The notes under the pieces were generated by a model. That model did not search any database. It had not been told where the DNA came from and saw only the letters and a program-made list of their open reading frames with translations. From positions 1 to 20,526 of the forward strand of contig URMH01000048.1 in assembly GCA_900549015.1 (NCBI GenBank): a stretch of 20,526 nt of DNA, in the 5' to 3' direction. This document shows positions 14,591 to 20,526 of the stretch, in pieces; within the stretch, counting starts at the first letter, position 1; each line of letters starts with the position of its first letter. The position numbers and the translations under genes were made by a program. Source of the stretch: an uncultured Blautia sp. (GTDB taxonomy: Bacteria > Bacillota > Clostridia > Lachnospirales > Lachnospiraceae).

Positions 14591-15364
14591 TCAGTTTCCG
14601 CATTCAATGCTGATTTCATTAAACTTTGCCAGAATGTCATCTATGGAAACTGCGGCTTTTTCCGTTCCTCCGCAGTCCATGACATTCTGTCCCTGGTGCA
14701 TCATAAGAATCCTGTCCCCGTACTCCACAGCATATCGAAGATTATGAGTCACCATAATGGCCGTAAGTTTTTTTTCTTTTACAATTTTTCCGGTAAGCTC
14801 CATAATGATTTCTGCTGTTTTCGGATCAAGTGCTGCCGTATGCTCATCCAAAATCAAAAATTCGATAGGCGTCATGGTAGACATCAAAAGAGCCATTGCC
14901 TGACGCTGTCCCCCGGAGAGAGACCCTACCTTTACGTGCATTTTATCCTCAAGACCCAGATTTAATGGTTTTAAAAGCTCCTGGTAATATTCCATACGCT
15001 TTTTACTGACACCTCTCTGCAGTCCGAAAAATTTTCCTTTATGGTCTGCAAGAGACATATTTTCCAAAATTGTCATGCTGGGACATGTACCAAACGCAGG
15101 ATTTTGATATACTCTTCCGATTTTCCGATTTCTTTTATATTCTTTTTCATTTGTTATGTCTTTGCCATCCAAAAGAATTTTTCCATTCTCCACCGGAATA
15201 CTCCCACAAATAATATTCAGCATGGAGGTTTTTCCGGAACCGTTACTGCCGACAACAGATACAAATTCCCCGTCTTTTACTGTAAGATTATAATTTTCAA
15301 ACAGACACATTTCATTTACTGTGCCGGGATTATAGTATTTATAAATATTTTTCAGCTCAAGCAT
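14591..15364 (-). CDS. trpZ: ABC importer ATPase, TrpZ-type
   Basis: ATP-hydrolysing subunit of the importer encoded by this operon. In 257 residues: Walker A GSNGSGKT (39-46), LSGGQ (149-153), Walker B FLILDE (169-174) and switch His207 in MVTHNLRYAVEYGDR. The sequence resembles the ATPases paired with PF04392-type binding proteins. The start overlaps the permease stop by 8 nt, so the two are translationally coupled, and it is last in the T-box-controlled operon. The symbol follows the streptococcal trpXYZ tryptophan importer and rests on operon architecture plus the UGG specifier in the leader, not on a sequence search. Confidence 0.87.
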   Translation of the reverse strand: MLELKNIYKYYNPGTVNEMCLFENYNLTVKDGEFVSVVGSNGSGKTSMLNIICGSIPVENGKILLDGKDITNEKEYKRNRKIGRVYQNPAFGTCPSMTILENMSLADHKGKFFGLQRGVSKKRMEYYQELLKPLNLGLEDKMHVKVGSLSGGQRQAMALLMSTMTPIEFLILDEHTAALDPKTAEIIMELTGKIVKEKKLTAIMVTHNLRYAVEYGDRILMMHQGQNVMDCGGTEKAAVSIDDILAKFNEISIECGN

Positions 15365-16238
15365 GATTTTTCACCTTCTTCTTTCTCTCCATACTGATAA
15401 GAAGCACAATCAGAAACAGAATGGCTGTGACAAGCTTCATATCCATCGGTTCAAAATTTCTCATGGCAACCGCCGTACACGCCTTATAGAAGACAGAACC
15501 TATGAGGACAGCCGTTGTCGCCTTCATAAATCTTAAATTCCGGAAAAAACCGGTTCCTATAATTACACTTGCAAGACCGATCACAATCGCTCCTGTTCCC
15601 ATAGAAATCTCAAACACTCTCTCTTCCTGACAAAAGATGCAGCCGGCAAGCGCAATCAGACCATTTGCGATGGCAAGCCCTAAAATCTTTGTATTTCCCT
15701 GATCTTTTGCAAGAGATGTTACAAGTTTTTCATTATCACCTACCGCCCTTAAAAGAAAACCTGATTTGCTGCTCATATAAAAATCAAGTATCAGCTTTGT
15801 AATTACAGTTAAAACAATAATAACGAGAATCGTAATATACGGAGCTATGCTTTCTGGAACTGTTTTTTCCAGAAAACCGTTTTTAAAAATGGTTTCTTTG
15901 GAAAACAAAGGTACATTTGAGGTTCCCGCAATGCGGAGATTAATCGTCCAAAGGGCTGTCATCATAATAATTCCTGAGAGAAGATCCCTCACTTTTCCTT
16001 TTACGTGAATAAGTCCTGTACACACTCCTGCAAGAGCGCCTGCACAAAAAGCAGCCGGAAGGGTCAGGTAAGGATTTACCCCGTTTCCGATAAGGGCCGC
16101 TGTCACTGCAGCTCCTAAAGGAAAGCTCCCATCTGCTGTAAGATCCGGAAAATCTAATATTTTATAGGTAATGTAAACTCCGAGACCAAGAATCCCATAA
16201 ATGAGCCCCTGTTCCAGAATCGTAATCAAAAAATCCAT
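15357..16238 (-). CDS. trpY: ABC importer permease, TrpY-type
   Basis: Membrane channel subunit of the BPD_transp_2 (branched-chain amino acid/ribose permease-like) family. The 293 residues are mostly hydrophobic, with roughly eight to nine membrane segments. The early block KILDFPDLTADGSFPLGAAV is typical of permeases that go with PF04392 binding proteins. The C-terminus is a short basic cytoplasmic tail (ERKKKVKNHA). It starts 17 nt after the binding-protein stop and overlaps the ATPase start by 8 nt. The inferred substrate, tryptophan, comes from the T-box specifier upstream. Confidence 0.86.
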   Translation of the reverse strand: MDFLITILEQGLIYGILGLGVYITYKILDFPDLTADGSFPLGAAVTAALIGNGVNPYLTLPAAFCAGALAGVCTGLIHVKGKVRDLLSGIIMMTALWTINLRIAGTSNVPLFSKETIFKNGFLEKTVPESIAPYITILVIIVLTVITKLILDFYMSSKSGFLLRAVGDNEKLVTSLAKDQGNTKILGLAIANGLIALAGCIFCQEERVFEISMGTGAIVIGLASVIIGTGFFRNLRFMKATTAVLIGSVFYKACTAVAMRNFEPMDMKLVTAILFLIVLLISMERKKKVKNHA

Positions 16239-16255
16239 GTCTCTTCTCCCTCGCC

Positions 16256-17260
16256 TTATTTTTCTGAAATTTCTGCAAAGCTTTCTACTGCAGAATCCTT
16301 TAATTCTGACGGAATTTCAATTCCCAGGTTTTCTGCTGTCTTTTCATTTATATAAAGACTTGCTTCTTCAATTGTTTCATACGGAAGTTCTGAAGCCTTT
16401 TTTTCGCCTTTTAAAACCTTGGCTGCCATCTTTCCCGTCTGACGTCCAAGTTCCACATAGTCAAGCCCTTGTGCTGCAAGGCAACCGATTTTTACCTGTT
16501 CTATCTCGCTTCCAAATACCGGAATCTTTGCTTCGTTTGCCATTTCAAGAATCGCAGGAAGAGAACTTACCACCGTGTTATCTGTAAGATTTGTAATACA
16601 GTCCACCTTCTCGAGAAGCCCCTGCGCTGCAAGGGGAATATCTGCTGTCGCGGTAATTCCCGCCGTTTCAATGGTAAAATCATACTCTTTTGCAAGAGCT
16701 TCGTATTCTTTAATTGCAGATTCGGAGTTTGCCTCACTTGTTGTATACAAAATGCCGATCGTTTCTGCCTCAGGAAGCATTGTGCGGATCATTTCAAGCT
16801 GCTGCTGAATCGGAAGCTTATCGCTGGTTCCTGTAATTTCTCCCACAGGGTTTCCTTCTTCATCTGCGAGCTCTGCAGCAAGCGGATCTGTTACCGCTGT
16901 GTAAATAACCGGGATTTCTTTATCCATAGCCGCATTAAAACAGCTCTGTGCGCTTGGCGTTGCAATGCCGCAAAGCAGATCTACATCAGAGGAAACAAAG
17001 CTGTCGGAAATCTGTCCCGCTGTTCCCATATCTGCGGCTGCATTTTTATATTCCACAGTAAGATTTTCCCCTTCTACAAATCCCTCTTCTGCAAGTCCCT
17101 CAAGAAAACCTTCTCTGCAGTTATCAAGAGAACCGTGTTCTGCAAACTGCTCGATTCCAATGGTGTAGGTTTCTTTTTCCGCATACACCGTAGATGCTGA
17201 TGCAAGAGCTGCTGTTACAATACCTGCTGTGATCACTTTGTTCATAATTGTTTTTTTCAT
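16256..17260 (-). CDS. trpX: ABC importer substrate-binding protein, TrpX-type (PF04392-like)
   Basis: Extracytoplasmic ligand-binding protein, the first gene of the importer operon. The 334-residue product has a basic-hydrophobic signal peptide (residues 1-27) with a plausible signal peptidase I site VYA|E after Ala27. There is no lipobox cysteine; the first cysteine is Cys48. Most monoderm binding proteins are lipid-anchored, so this is unusual. The remainder has the two-lobed pattern of PF04392 proteins, with the blocks DLLCGIATPSAQ, VIYTAVTDPLAAEL, TGTSDKLP and AAQGLDYVELGRQTG. GAGGAG precedes the ATG. The T-box terminator lies 136 nt upstream. Tryptophan is the inferred ligand. Confidence 0.88.
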   Translation of the reverse strand: MKKTIMNKVITAGIVTAALASASTVYAEKETYTIGIEQFAEHGSLDNCREGFLEGLAEEGFVEGENLTVEYKNAAADMGTAGQISDSFVSSDVDLLCGIATPSAQSCFNAAMDKEIPVIYTAVTDPLAAELADEEGNPVGEITGTSDKLPIQQQLEMIRTMLPEAETIGILYTTSEANSESAIKEYEALAKEYDFTIETAGITATADIPLAAQGLLEKVDCITNLTDNTVVSSLPAILEMANEAKIPVFGSEIEQVKIGCLAAQGLDYVELGRQTGKMAAKVLKGEKKASELPYETIEEASLYINEKTAENLGIEIPSELKDSAVESFAEISEK

Positions 17261-17300
17261 GGCTGTTTTCTCCTCTCAAATGAAATATTAAAATGTCTCT

Positions 17301-17322
17301 CCGGAATATATGCCAATTCCGG
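17301..17322. other. Hairpin in the trpX leader
   Basis: A 7-bp inverted repeat, CCGGAAT (17301-17307) and ATTCCGG (17316-17322), with an 8-nt loop. It lies between the T-box terminator and the trpX start. It lacks a U tract on the minus strand, so it is probably an mRNA-processing or stability structure rather than a terminator. Function unknown. Confidence 0.35.
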
Positions 17323-17395
17323 CTTTGTCTGTGAGAAGAAAGAAATCCGTCTGCAATATGAAGGAAACTTTTCTGCGGCAATTTTCTTATAAATA

Positions 17396-17429
17396 CAAAA
17401 ACCGCCTCAAGCTAAATGCTTGAGACGGT
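17396..17429 (-). terminator. T-box regulated intrinsic terminator
   Basis: Minus-strand 12-bp stem, ACCGTCTCAAGC (17429-17418) with GCTTGAGGCGGT (17412-17401), one G-U pair and an ATTTA loop, followed by TTTTTG (part from the stem end). It is the off-state structure of the tryptophan T-box. Confidence 0.92.
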
Positions 17430-17665
17430 AATAAGATTCTTATTATCGCGGTACCACTCAAATTGACAAAACGTCCACTTTCTCATGTACAAACATACAC
17501 TCCTGATTGGTAACGGGTTCGGTTCCCGTCAGCGCCTACTTTCTTTTGGGGTTCGGGCTGCCCTCGAAAGTCCATTCAACAATCAGCTTCATACGGAATC
17601 ACACCAATCTCCGCTCTCTGGAATGTTACTTAATTGTTTACTCCTCTTTCTCATCGGTTTAACTA
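17396..17665 (-). promoter_or_regulatory. T-box riboswitch, tryptophan (UGG) specifier
   Basis: A complete T-box leader read on the minus strand. Stem I contains AGAGAGCGGAG and GGTG, then GAA-TGG-A, placing the specifier codon UGG (Trp) at 17574-17572 with the usual purine after it. The T-box itself, TGAGTGGTACCGCG, is at 17460-17447. The antiterminator would pair GAG/CTC and GCG/CGT around the UGGUACC bulge, using CGTCTC at 17427-17422, with an apical TAATAAG/CTTATTA stem. CGTCTC is also part of the terminator 5' arm, so the two folds exclude each other. Uncharged tRNA-Trp should allow read-through into the importer genes. The 5' end is estimated from the promoter. Confidence 0.93.
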
Positions 17666-17671
17666 TTTATT

Positions 17672-17700
17672 ACTTTAGCACGAAGATGTCGTTCTGTCAA
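17672..17700 (-). promoter_or_regulatory. Promoter of the T-box/trpXYZ operon
   Basis: TTGACA (17700-17695), 17-bp spacer, TAAAGT (17677-17672) preceded by TGC (extended -10). It lies only 3 bp beyond the UPF0210 stop codon, with no terminator between, so read-through from upstream genes would also pass through the T-box. Confidence 0.72.
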
Positions 17701-17703
17701 GAA

Positions 17704-19068
17704 TTAATTTTTAAAACTGTGAATTGGGGCAGGAATTCTTCCGCCGCGCTCTACAAACGCATCGCAGGAGAAGGAATTTACCGGCATAACAGGAGCATAT
17801 CCAAGAAGACCGCCAAATTCTACTGTCTCTCCAACACCTTTTCCGATTACCGGGATCACACGGACTGCAGTTGTCTTCTGATTAATCATTCCAATTGCAG
17901 CTTCATCTGCAATAATACCGGAAATAGTGGTCGCTTTTGTGTCTCCCGGAATCGCGATCATATCAAGACCTACAGAGCAGACACATGTCATTGCTTCCAG
18001 CTTTTCAAGGCAAAGTGCACCCTCGTTTACAGCATCAATCATTCCCTGGTCTTCACTTACCGGAATAAATGCGCCGCTTAAACCGCCCACTGCTGTAGAA
18101 GCCATAACGCCGCCTTTTTTCACCTGGTCATTTAATAGAGCAAGGGCTGCAGTTGTTCCCGGAGCGCCTGTTCTCTCAAGACCGATTTCCTGAAGGATTT
18201 CTGCAACACTGTCTCCAATTGCAGGAGTCGGAGCAAGAGAAAGATCCACGATTCCAAACGGTACGTTTAAACGTTTGGAAGCTTCCTGTGCAACAAGCTG
18301 TCCCACACGAGTTACCTTAAATGCTGTTTTCTTAATTGTCTCGCAGAGTGTCTCAAAATCTTTTCCTCTTACTTTTTCAAGAGCAGTCTTTACAACACCC
18401 GGTCCGCTGACACCTACGTTAATGATGCAGTCAGCTTCTGTCACACCGTGGAAAGCGCCCGCCATAAACGGATTGTCGTCCGGTGCGTTGCAGAATACCA
18501 CAAGCTTTGCACAGCCGAGAGAATCCTGATCAGCGCTTGCCTTTGCTGTTTCCAGGACGATTTCTCCCATAAGTTTTACTGCGTCCATATTGATTCCTGT
18601 CTTTGTAGAGCCTACGTTTACAGAGCTGCACACTCTCTCCGTCTCACAGAGAGCCTGCGGAATGGAGCGGATCAGAAGCTCTTCTGCCGGAGTCATTCCC
18701 TTGCTTACAAGAGCAGAATAACCGCCGATAAAGTTGACTCCCACTGTTTTTGCCGCTCTGTCGAGAGTTTTTGCGATCGTAACAAAATCTTCAGAAGTCT
18801 TGCATGCCGCGCCGCCTATTAATGCAATAGGAGTAATGGAAATTCGCTTGTTTACAATGGGAATCCCAAATTCCATAGAGATTTTTTCCCCTGTCTCCAC
18901 AAGGTCTTTTGCACGTGTTGTAATTTTGTTATAAATTTTTTCGTTGAGTCTGTCAAGATCGCTGTCAATGCAGTCAAGGAGACTGATTCCCATTGTAATG
19001 GTGCGCACGTCCAGGTTCTCCTGCTCGATCATTTTATTTGTCTCGTTTACCTCGAAAATATTAATCAT
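17704..19068 (-). CDS. UPF0210 (DUF711, 'PFL family') protein
   Basis: Conserved protein of unknown function. The 454 residues start MINIFEVNETNKMIEQENLD, then VRTITMGISLLDCIDSD, which is characteristic of UPF0210. Other recognisable blocks are ITPIALIGG, VNFIGGYSALVSKGMTP, CSSVNVGSTKTGINMDA, VGVSGPGVVK and TAVGGLSGAFIPVSED. It has been called 'PFL family' because of similarity to pyruvate formate-lyase, but I see no evidence for a glycyl-radical enzyme role. It starts 23 nt after the UPF0237 ACT-domain gene, its constant partner in many Firmicutes, which suggests the ACT protein senses an amino acid for it. No biochemical function should be assigned. Confidence 0.93.
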   Translation of the reverse strand: MINIFEVNETNKMIEQENLDVRTITMGISLLDCIDSDLDRLNEKIYNKITTRAKDLVETGEKISMEFGIPIVNKRISITPIALIGGAACKTSEDFVTIAKTLDRAAKTVGVNFIGGYSALVSKGMTPAEELLIRSIPQALCETERVCSSVNVGSTKTGINMDAVKLMGEIVLETAKASADQDSLGCAKLVVFCNAPDDNPFMAGAFHGVTEADCIINVGVSGPGVVKTALEKVRGKDFETLCETIKKTAFKVTRVGQLVAQEASKRLNVPFGIVDLSLAPTPAIGDSVAEILQEIGLERTGAPGTTAALALLNDQVKKGGVMASTAVGGLSGAFIPVSEDQGMIDAVNEGALCLEKLEAMTCVCSVGLDMIAIPGDTKATTISGIIADEAAIGMINQKTTAVRVIPVIGKGVGETVEFGGLLGYAPVMPVNSFSCDAFVERGGRIPAPIHSFKN

Positions 19069-19091
19069 TGTCTTTCTCCTACGTTGAATTT

Positions 19092-19364
19092 TTAGATCCT
19101 GTGCATTTTATTGAAGATGTCTTCATGCTGACATCTGATTACAACACCAATTTCATCTCCCAGTGCGGAAAGTTCTTTGGAAAGTGTTCCGTTATCTTTT
19201 TCAGACGCAGTTGTATCTGTTACCATCATCATATTAAAGTATCCCTGTACGATTGTCTGTGTAATATCCAGAATATTTACATTCTGTTCCGCAAGATATG
19301 TACAAACCTTTGCGATAATTCCTACTGTGTCGTTTCCTACTACTGTGATAATTGTCTTTTTCAT
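19092..19364 (-). CDS. UPF0237 ACT-domain protein
   Basis: Small ACT-domain protein, a fold that generally binds amino acids for allosteric control. The 90 residues begin MKKTIITVVGNDTVGIIAKV, the standard ACT beta-alpha start, continuing LAEQNVNILDITQTIVQGYF. Family members are sometimes annotated GcvR-like. I used ATG 19364, not the longer in-frame start at 19406, because AAAGGGA precedes it, the longer form would overlap the walJ 3' end, and 90 residues is the family length. It lies 14 nt after the walJ stop and 23 nt before UPF0210. The ligand is unknown. Confidence 0.92.
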   Translation of the reverse strand: MKKTIITVVGNDTVGIIAKVCTYLAEQNVNILDITQTIVQGYFNMMMVTDTTASEKDNGTLSKELSALGDEIGVVIRCQHEDIFNKMHRI

Positions 19365-19378
19365 CTGTGTTTCCCTTT

Positions 19379-20182
19379 CTATACTGTAATCACTTCTGAT
19401 ATGCAATCCCTTTTCGCCACCTGGATTTTAAAGTCTCTGGGCTTATAAGGGTTATCGCCTAACATTACTTCTGCGCAGACTGTCTCATACGCCAGTTCTT
19501 CATAATTGTTTTCTCTGCTTAAATGCCCGAGAAAAACAGCTTTCAGATTGTCGTGAAGAAGACGGCAGAGAAGCTTCCCTGCATTTTCATTTGAGAGATG
19601 TCCTCTGTCTCCCAAAATCCTCTGTTTCAGATAATACGGATATTTTCCAACCTGCAGCATACGAATATCGTGATTTGCTTCCAGAAGAAGCGCATTCAGA
19701 TTCTGGAGGTTTTCTACTATGTACTCATTGTATTTCCCCAGGTCCGTTGCAATGCCCACAGACCGTTTGCCGCATTCTATCCGGTATCCTACCGGCTGCG
19801 CCGCATCATGTGGAATGGTAAACGGCCGGATTGACAGATCCTTGATAAAAAAAGGCTCGTCCTCCCTTATTTCATGAAAAATCCCTTCCGGAAGCTCACC
19901 AAGGCTTTTGCTTCTTGACAGTGCGTCTGCAGTGCCGCCTGTTGTATATATGGGAATCCCGTATTTTCTCGCCAGAACGCCGAGTCCTTTTATGTGATCC
20001 GAGTGTTCATGGGTTACAAGAATTCCGTCAATGTCTTTTCCTGTAAGCTCCAGACTGTTCAAACCCTTTTCAATGCGCCTGCCGCTTATTCCTGCGTCCA
20101 CAAGAACATGGGCGCGTTCAGAGCCTACGTAAATGCAGTTGCCGCTGCTGCCGCTGGCGATGGTGCAAAATTCCATCCGCAA
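19379..20182 (-). CDS. walJ: MBL-fold metallo-hydrolase, WalJ/YycJ-like
   Basis: Metallo-beta-lactamase-fold hydrolase of the YycJ/WalJ type, which in Bacillaceae lies with the WalRK cell-wall regulators and may act on nucleic acids. The 267 residues hold THEHSDH (metal ligands His58, His60, Asp62, His63), CTIASGSSGNC near the N-terminus, DAGIS (29-33), and later LEANHD and GHLSREN. The start is uncertain. TTG at 20182 stands 7 nt after GAGGTG, while the ATG two codons later is 13 nt away. I favour TTG on spacing. It follows murA and a terminator-like hairpin and probably begins the walJ-ACT-UPF0210 operon. There are no walRK genes here, so a link to WalK signalling is not supported. Confidence 0.88.
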   Translation of the reverse strand: MRMEFCTIASGSSGNCIYVGSERAHVLVDAGISGRRIEKGLNSLELTGKDIDGILVTHEHSDHIKGLGVLARKYGIPIYTTGGTADALSRSKSLGELPEGIFHEIREDEPFFIKDLSIRPFTIPHDAAQPVGYRIECGKRSVGIATDLGKYNEYIVENLQNLNALLLEANHDIRMLQVGKYPYYLKQRILGDRGHLSNENAGKLLCRLLHDNLKAVFLGHLSRENNYEELAYETVCAEVMLGDNPYKPRDFKIQVAKRDCISEVITV

Positions 20183-20222
20183 GCCGGTTCACCTCTTTTC
20201 CTTCGTGTTTTTCCATAAAATA

Positions 20223-20245
20223 AGCCTCGGAACTGCTCCGAGGCT
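20223..20245 (-). terminator. Probable terminator after murA
   Basis: Perfect 9-bp stem (20223-20231 with 20237-20245), GC-rich, 5-nt loop, followed on the minus strand by TTATTTTATGG. It lies 15 nt past the murA stop. It may be partial, as no separate strong promoter for walJ is visible. Confidence 0.65.
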
Positions 20246-20259
20246 CTCTTGTTCTCTTT

Positions 20260-20526
20260 TTACTGCTCGCCGGGGATACGGTCGATATCCGCGCCCATGG
20301 CTCTGAATTTTTCCTCAACATCCTCATAGCCTCTGTCGATATAACGCACGCCGTCAATGATGGTTTCGCCCTCTGCCGCCAGTGCCGCCAGAATCATTGC
20401 CGCGCCTGCTCTCAGGTCTGTTGCGGAAACCTCCGCGCCGCTGAAATGCTTAATGCCGTGGATGGTTGCCACTCTGCCGTTAATTTCCACATCTGCGCCC
20501 AGCTTACGCAGCTCACCCATGTACTG
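20260..20526 (-). CDS. murA: UDP-N-acetylglucosamine 1-carboxyvinyltransferase, C-terminal fragment
   Basis: MurA transfers enolpyruvate to UDP-GlcNAc, the first committed step of peptidoglycan synthesis. Only the last 88 residues are in the window, and the gene continues beyond base 20526. The block SGAEVSATDLRAGAAMILAA is diagnostic of the C-terminal domain and contains the conserved ATDLRAGAA loop. The tail YIDRGYEDVEEKFRAMGADI is also typical. Firmicutes often have two paralogues (murA and murZ), and this fragment cannot tell which one it is. Confidence 0.93.
   Translation of the reverse strand, partial: QYMGELRKLGADVEINGRVATIHGIKHFSGAEVSATDLRAGAAMILAALAAEGETIIDGVRYIDRGYEDVEEKFRAMGADIDRIPGEQ

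Noticed and set aside
16469..17200. A 243-codon cysteine-rich open frame on the plus strand
   Set aside because: It is antisense to the signal-peptide-bearing binding protein, has no ribosome binding site, and its composition is what antisense reading of this codon use gives.
1..20526. CRISPR arrays, tRNA or rRNA genes, insertion sequences, prophage genes
   Set aside because: No regularly spaced repeats, tRNA-like cloverleaf with CCA, rRNA sequence, transposase or phage protein was recognised on either strand.

Overview
The window looks like chromosomal DNA from a low-to-mid GC Gram-positive anaerobe of the Clostridia, most likely a Lachnospiraceae-type gut bacterium. This is inferred from the smc-rnc-acpP-plsX and rpmF-yceD-ackA-pta-tmcAL gene order, strong AGGAGG ribosome binding sites, a T-box riboswitch, and a CooS-type carbon monoxide dehydrogenase gene. 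Most genes lie on the minus strand. The plus strand carries the CODH operon and tmcAL.

Reading left to right: (1) 1-2332 is a minus-strand housekeeping operon, plsX-acpP-rnc-smc (phospholipid initiation, acyl carrier, RNase III, chromosome condensation). Its candidate promoter lies in the 3' end of the next gene. (2) 2329-4681 holds a translationally coupled ABC-F ATPase and Nudix hydrolase pair (minus). (3) 4734-8455 is a plus-strand operon with its own strong promoter and terminator: cooS-like, cooF-like ferredoxin, and an FAD/NAD(P)H oxidoreductase. (4) 8456-8658 contains a possible 46-codon ORF or gene remnant and a terminator. (5) 8659-10008 encodes a MATE exporter (minus). (6) 10102-10919 is yceD-rpmF under a near-perfect sigma-A promoter. 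(7) 10969-13283 is pta-ackA (acetyl-CoA to acetate plus ATP). It is divergent from tmcAL (13335-14561), and the two candidate promoters overlap. (8) 14591-17700 is a three-gene ABC importer operon preceded by a complete T-box leader. The specifier reads UGG, so this is a tryptophan-responsive TrpXYZ-type uptake system. (9) 17704-20526 is murA (partial), walJ-like MBL hydrolase, UPF0237 ACT protein and UPF0210 protein, all minus.

The most interesting points are these. The CooS homologue keeps every expected Fe-S and Ni-Fe cluster ligand. By alignment to CODH-II recalled from memory, it lacks the catalytic His93 and Lys563 equivalents and the whole proton-relay histidine row, so its reaction may not be ordinary CO oxidation. 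The region from ABC-F/Nudix to MATE, including the CODH operon, sits between rpmF and plsX, which are normally neighbours in Firmicutes. The tryptophan T-box can be read in detail, with specifier, antiterminator and terminator all visible, and its substrate-binding protein has no lipobox.
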